DNA from: CAVOXO01 sp963700425
GTDB taxonomy: Bacteria; Actinomycetota; Acidimicrobiia; Acidimicrobiales; Microtrichaceae
Assembly (NCBI GenBank): GCA_963700425.1
Contig: CAVOXO010000002.1
Location: 310,001-374,000, forward strand
Reading direction: 5' to 3'
DNA: 64,000 bases
The position numbers and the translations under genes were made by a program. Below the pieces are notes generated by a model. It saw only the letters and a program-made list of their open reading frames with translations, ran no database searches and was not told the DNA's origin. Below are positions 63,682-64,000 of the stretch, in pieces (within the stretch, counting starts at the first letter, position 1; each line of letters starts with the position of its first letter).

Positions 63682-64000
63682 GTGACCACCACTGAGAGCG
63701 TCGCCGGCACCGTCGCCGCCGCCGCCGTCAACGCCGAGAAGATCTACGGGTCGGGCGACACCGCCGTGCGGGCGCTCGACGACGTGACCGTGCAGTTCGC
63801 CAAGGGCGAGTTCACCGCCATCATGGGCCCGTCGGGTTCGGGCAAGTCGACCCTGATGCACTGCCTCGCCGGCCTCGACACACTCACCAACGGCTCGGTG
63901 TTCGTGGCGGATGTCGACCTGTCGAGCCTGGACGAGAAGGGGCTGACGCTGCTGCGACGTGACCGGATCGGCTTCGTCTTCCAGGCCTTCAACCTCATCC
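63682..64000 (+). CDS. ABC transporter ATPase, MacB/LolD type (cut by window end)
   Basis: From GTG 63682 (GAGGAGA upstream) the visible 106 residues read AEKIYGSGDTAVRALDDVTV, then AIMGPSGSGKSTLMHCLAGL as Walker A, SSLDEKGLTLLRRDRIGFVF and QAFNLI as Q-loop. The A-loop tyrosine and QxFNL are typical of MacB/LolD ATPases, which act with FtsX-like permeases to move lipids, peptides or drugs. The gene continues beyond the window, and the permease is presumably downstream. Confidence 0.92.
   Translation, partial: MTTTESVAGTVAAAAVNAEKIYGSGDTAVRALDDVTVQFAKGEFTAIMGPSGSGKSTLMHCLAGLDTLTNGSVFVADVDLSSLDEKGLTLLRRDRIGFVFQAFNLI

Overview
The window is high-GC, almost wall-to-wall coding DNA from an actinobacterium. 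The dnaK-grpE-dnaJ-hspR operon with a nearby clpB, an EtfD-type membrane Fe-S oxidoreductase, a dCTP deaminase of the actinobacterial length, an ethylmalonyl-CoA mutase and exported proteins with long threonine linkers together suggest an uncultured member of the Acidimicrobiia or a relative. That placement is inference. No rRNA genes and no CRISPR array were seen.

Layout. 0-4 kb: two convergent paralogous polytopic envelope proteins and an acyltransferase. 4.4-8.6 kb: etfD, a degenerate receiver protein, dcd and a lipoprotein. 8.6-21.4 kb: a tRNA-Gly(CCC) gene followed by three partial copies of its 3' half at 19.16, 20.46 and 21.38 kb, which I read as attachment-site scars. They bound a 10.5 kb island (two TetR regulators, a Coq4-like protein, aldehyde dehydrogenase, AurF-like diiron oxygenase, and a LuxR regulator divergent from a VOC protein and two SnoaL-like proteins) and two cassettes of about 1.3 and 0.9 kb (antitoxin remnant plus a DUF433/DUF5615 pair; a small anchored protein). 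21.9-27.1 kb: a DksA-like protein, a CocE-type hydrolase, an aldo/keto reductase and an IS982-type element. 27.5-35.1 kb: an LAxTG surface protein and a six-gene block with two tandem SipW-type secreted proteins, a signal peptidase fused to a substrate-like module, a second signal peptidase, a GGDEF-EAL protein and a third fibre-like protein. 35-41 kb: amidase, MarR, membrane protein, glnK-amtB and a winged-helix regulator. 41-46.9 kb: glycosyl/mannosyl transferases and a LivG/LivF ATPase pair. 47-50 kb: ecm and a degenerate GGDEF protein. 50.1-54.4 kb: an envelope operon with a probable selenocysteine redoxin. 54.5-61.8 kb: the heat-shock cluster. 61.8-64 kb: phosphoglycerate mutase, a TauE-type permease and the start of an ABC ATPase.

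Two points govern how the window should be read. First, at least twenty single-base frameshifts interrupt otherwise conserved genes. Wherever I could reconstruct them, removing one extra base restores the frame, and the restored lengths become multiples of three. A bias this one-sided points to uncorrected insertion errors in the sequence rather than gene decay, although the cluster at 11.8-15.3 kb is dense enough that real decay is possible there. Second, the in-frame TGA at 51816-51818 is not of that kind. The frame is intact on both sides, the codon sits in the redox motif of a thioredoxin-fold protein, and a SECIS-like hairpin follows at the right distance. This is the strongest candidate for something new. 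The signal peptidase-substrate fusion and the tRNA-flanked cassette array come next.
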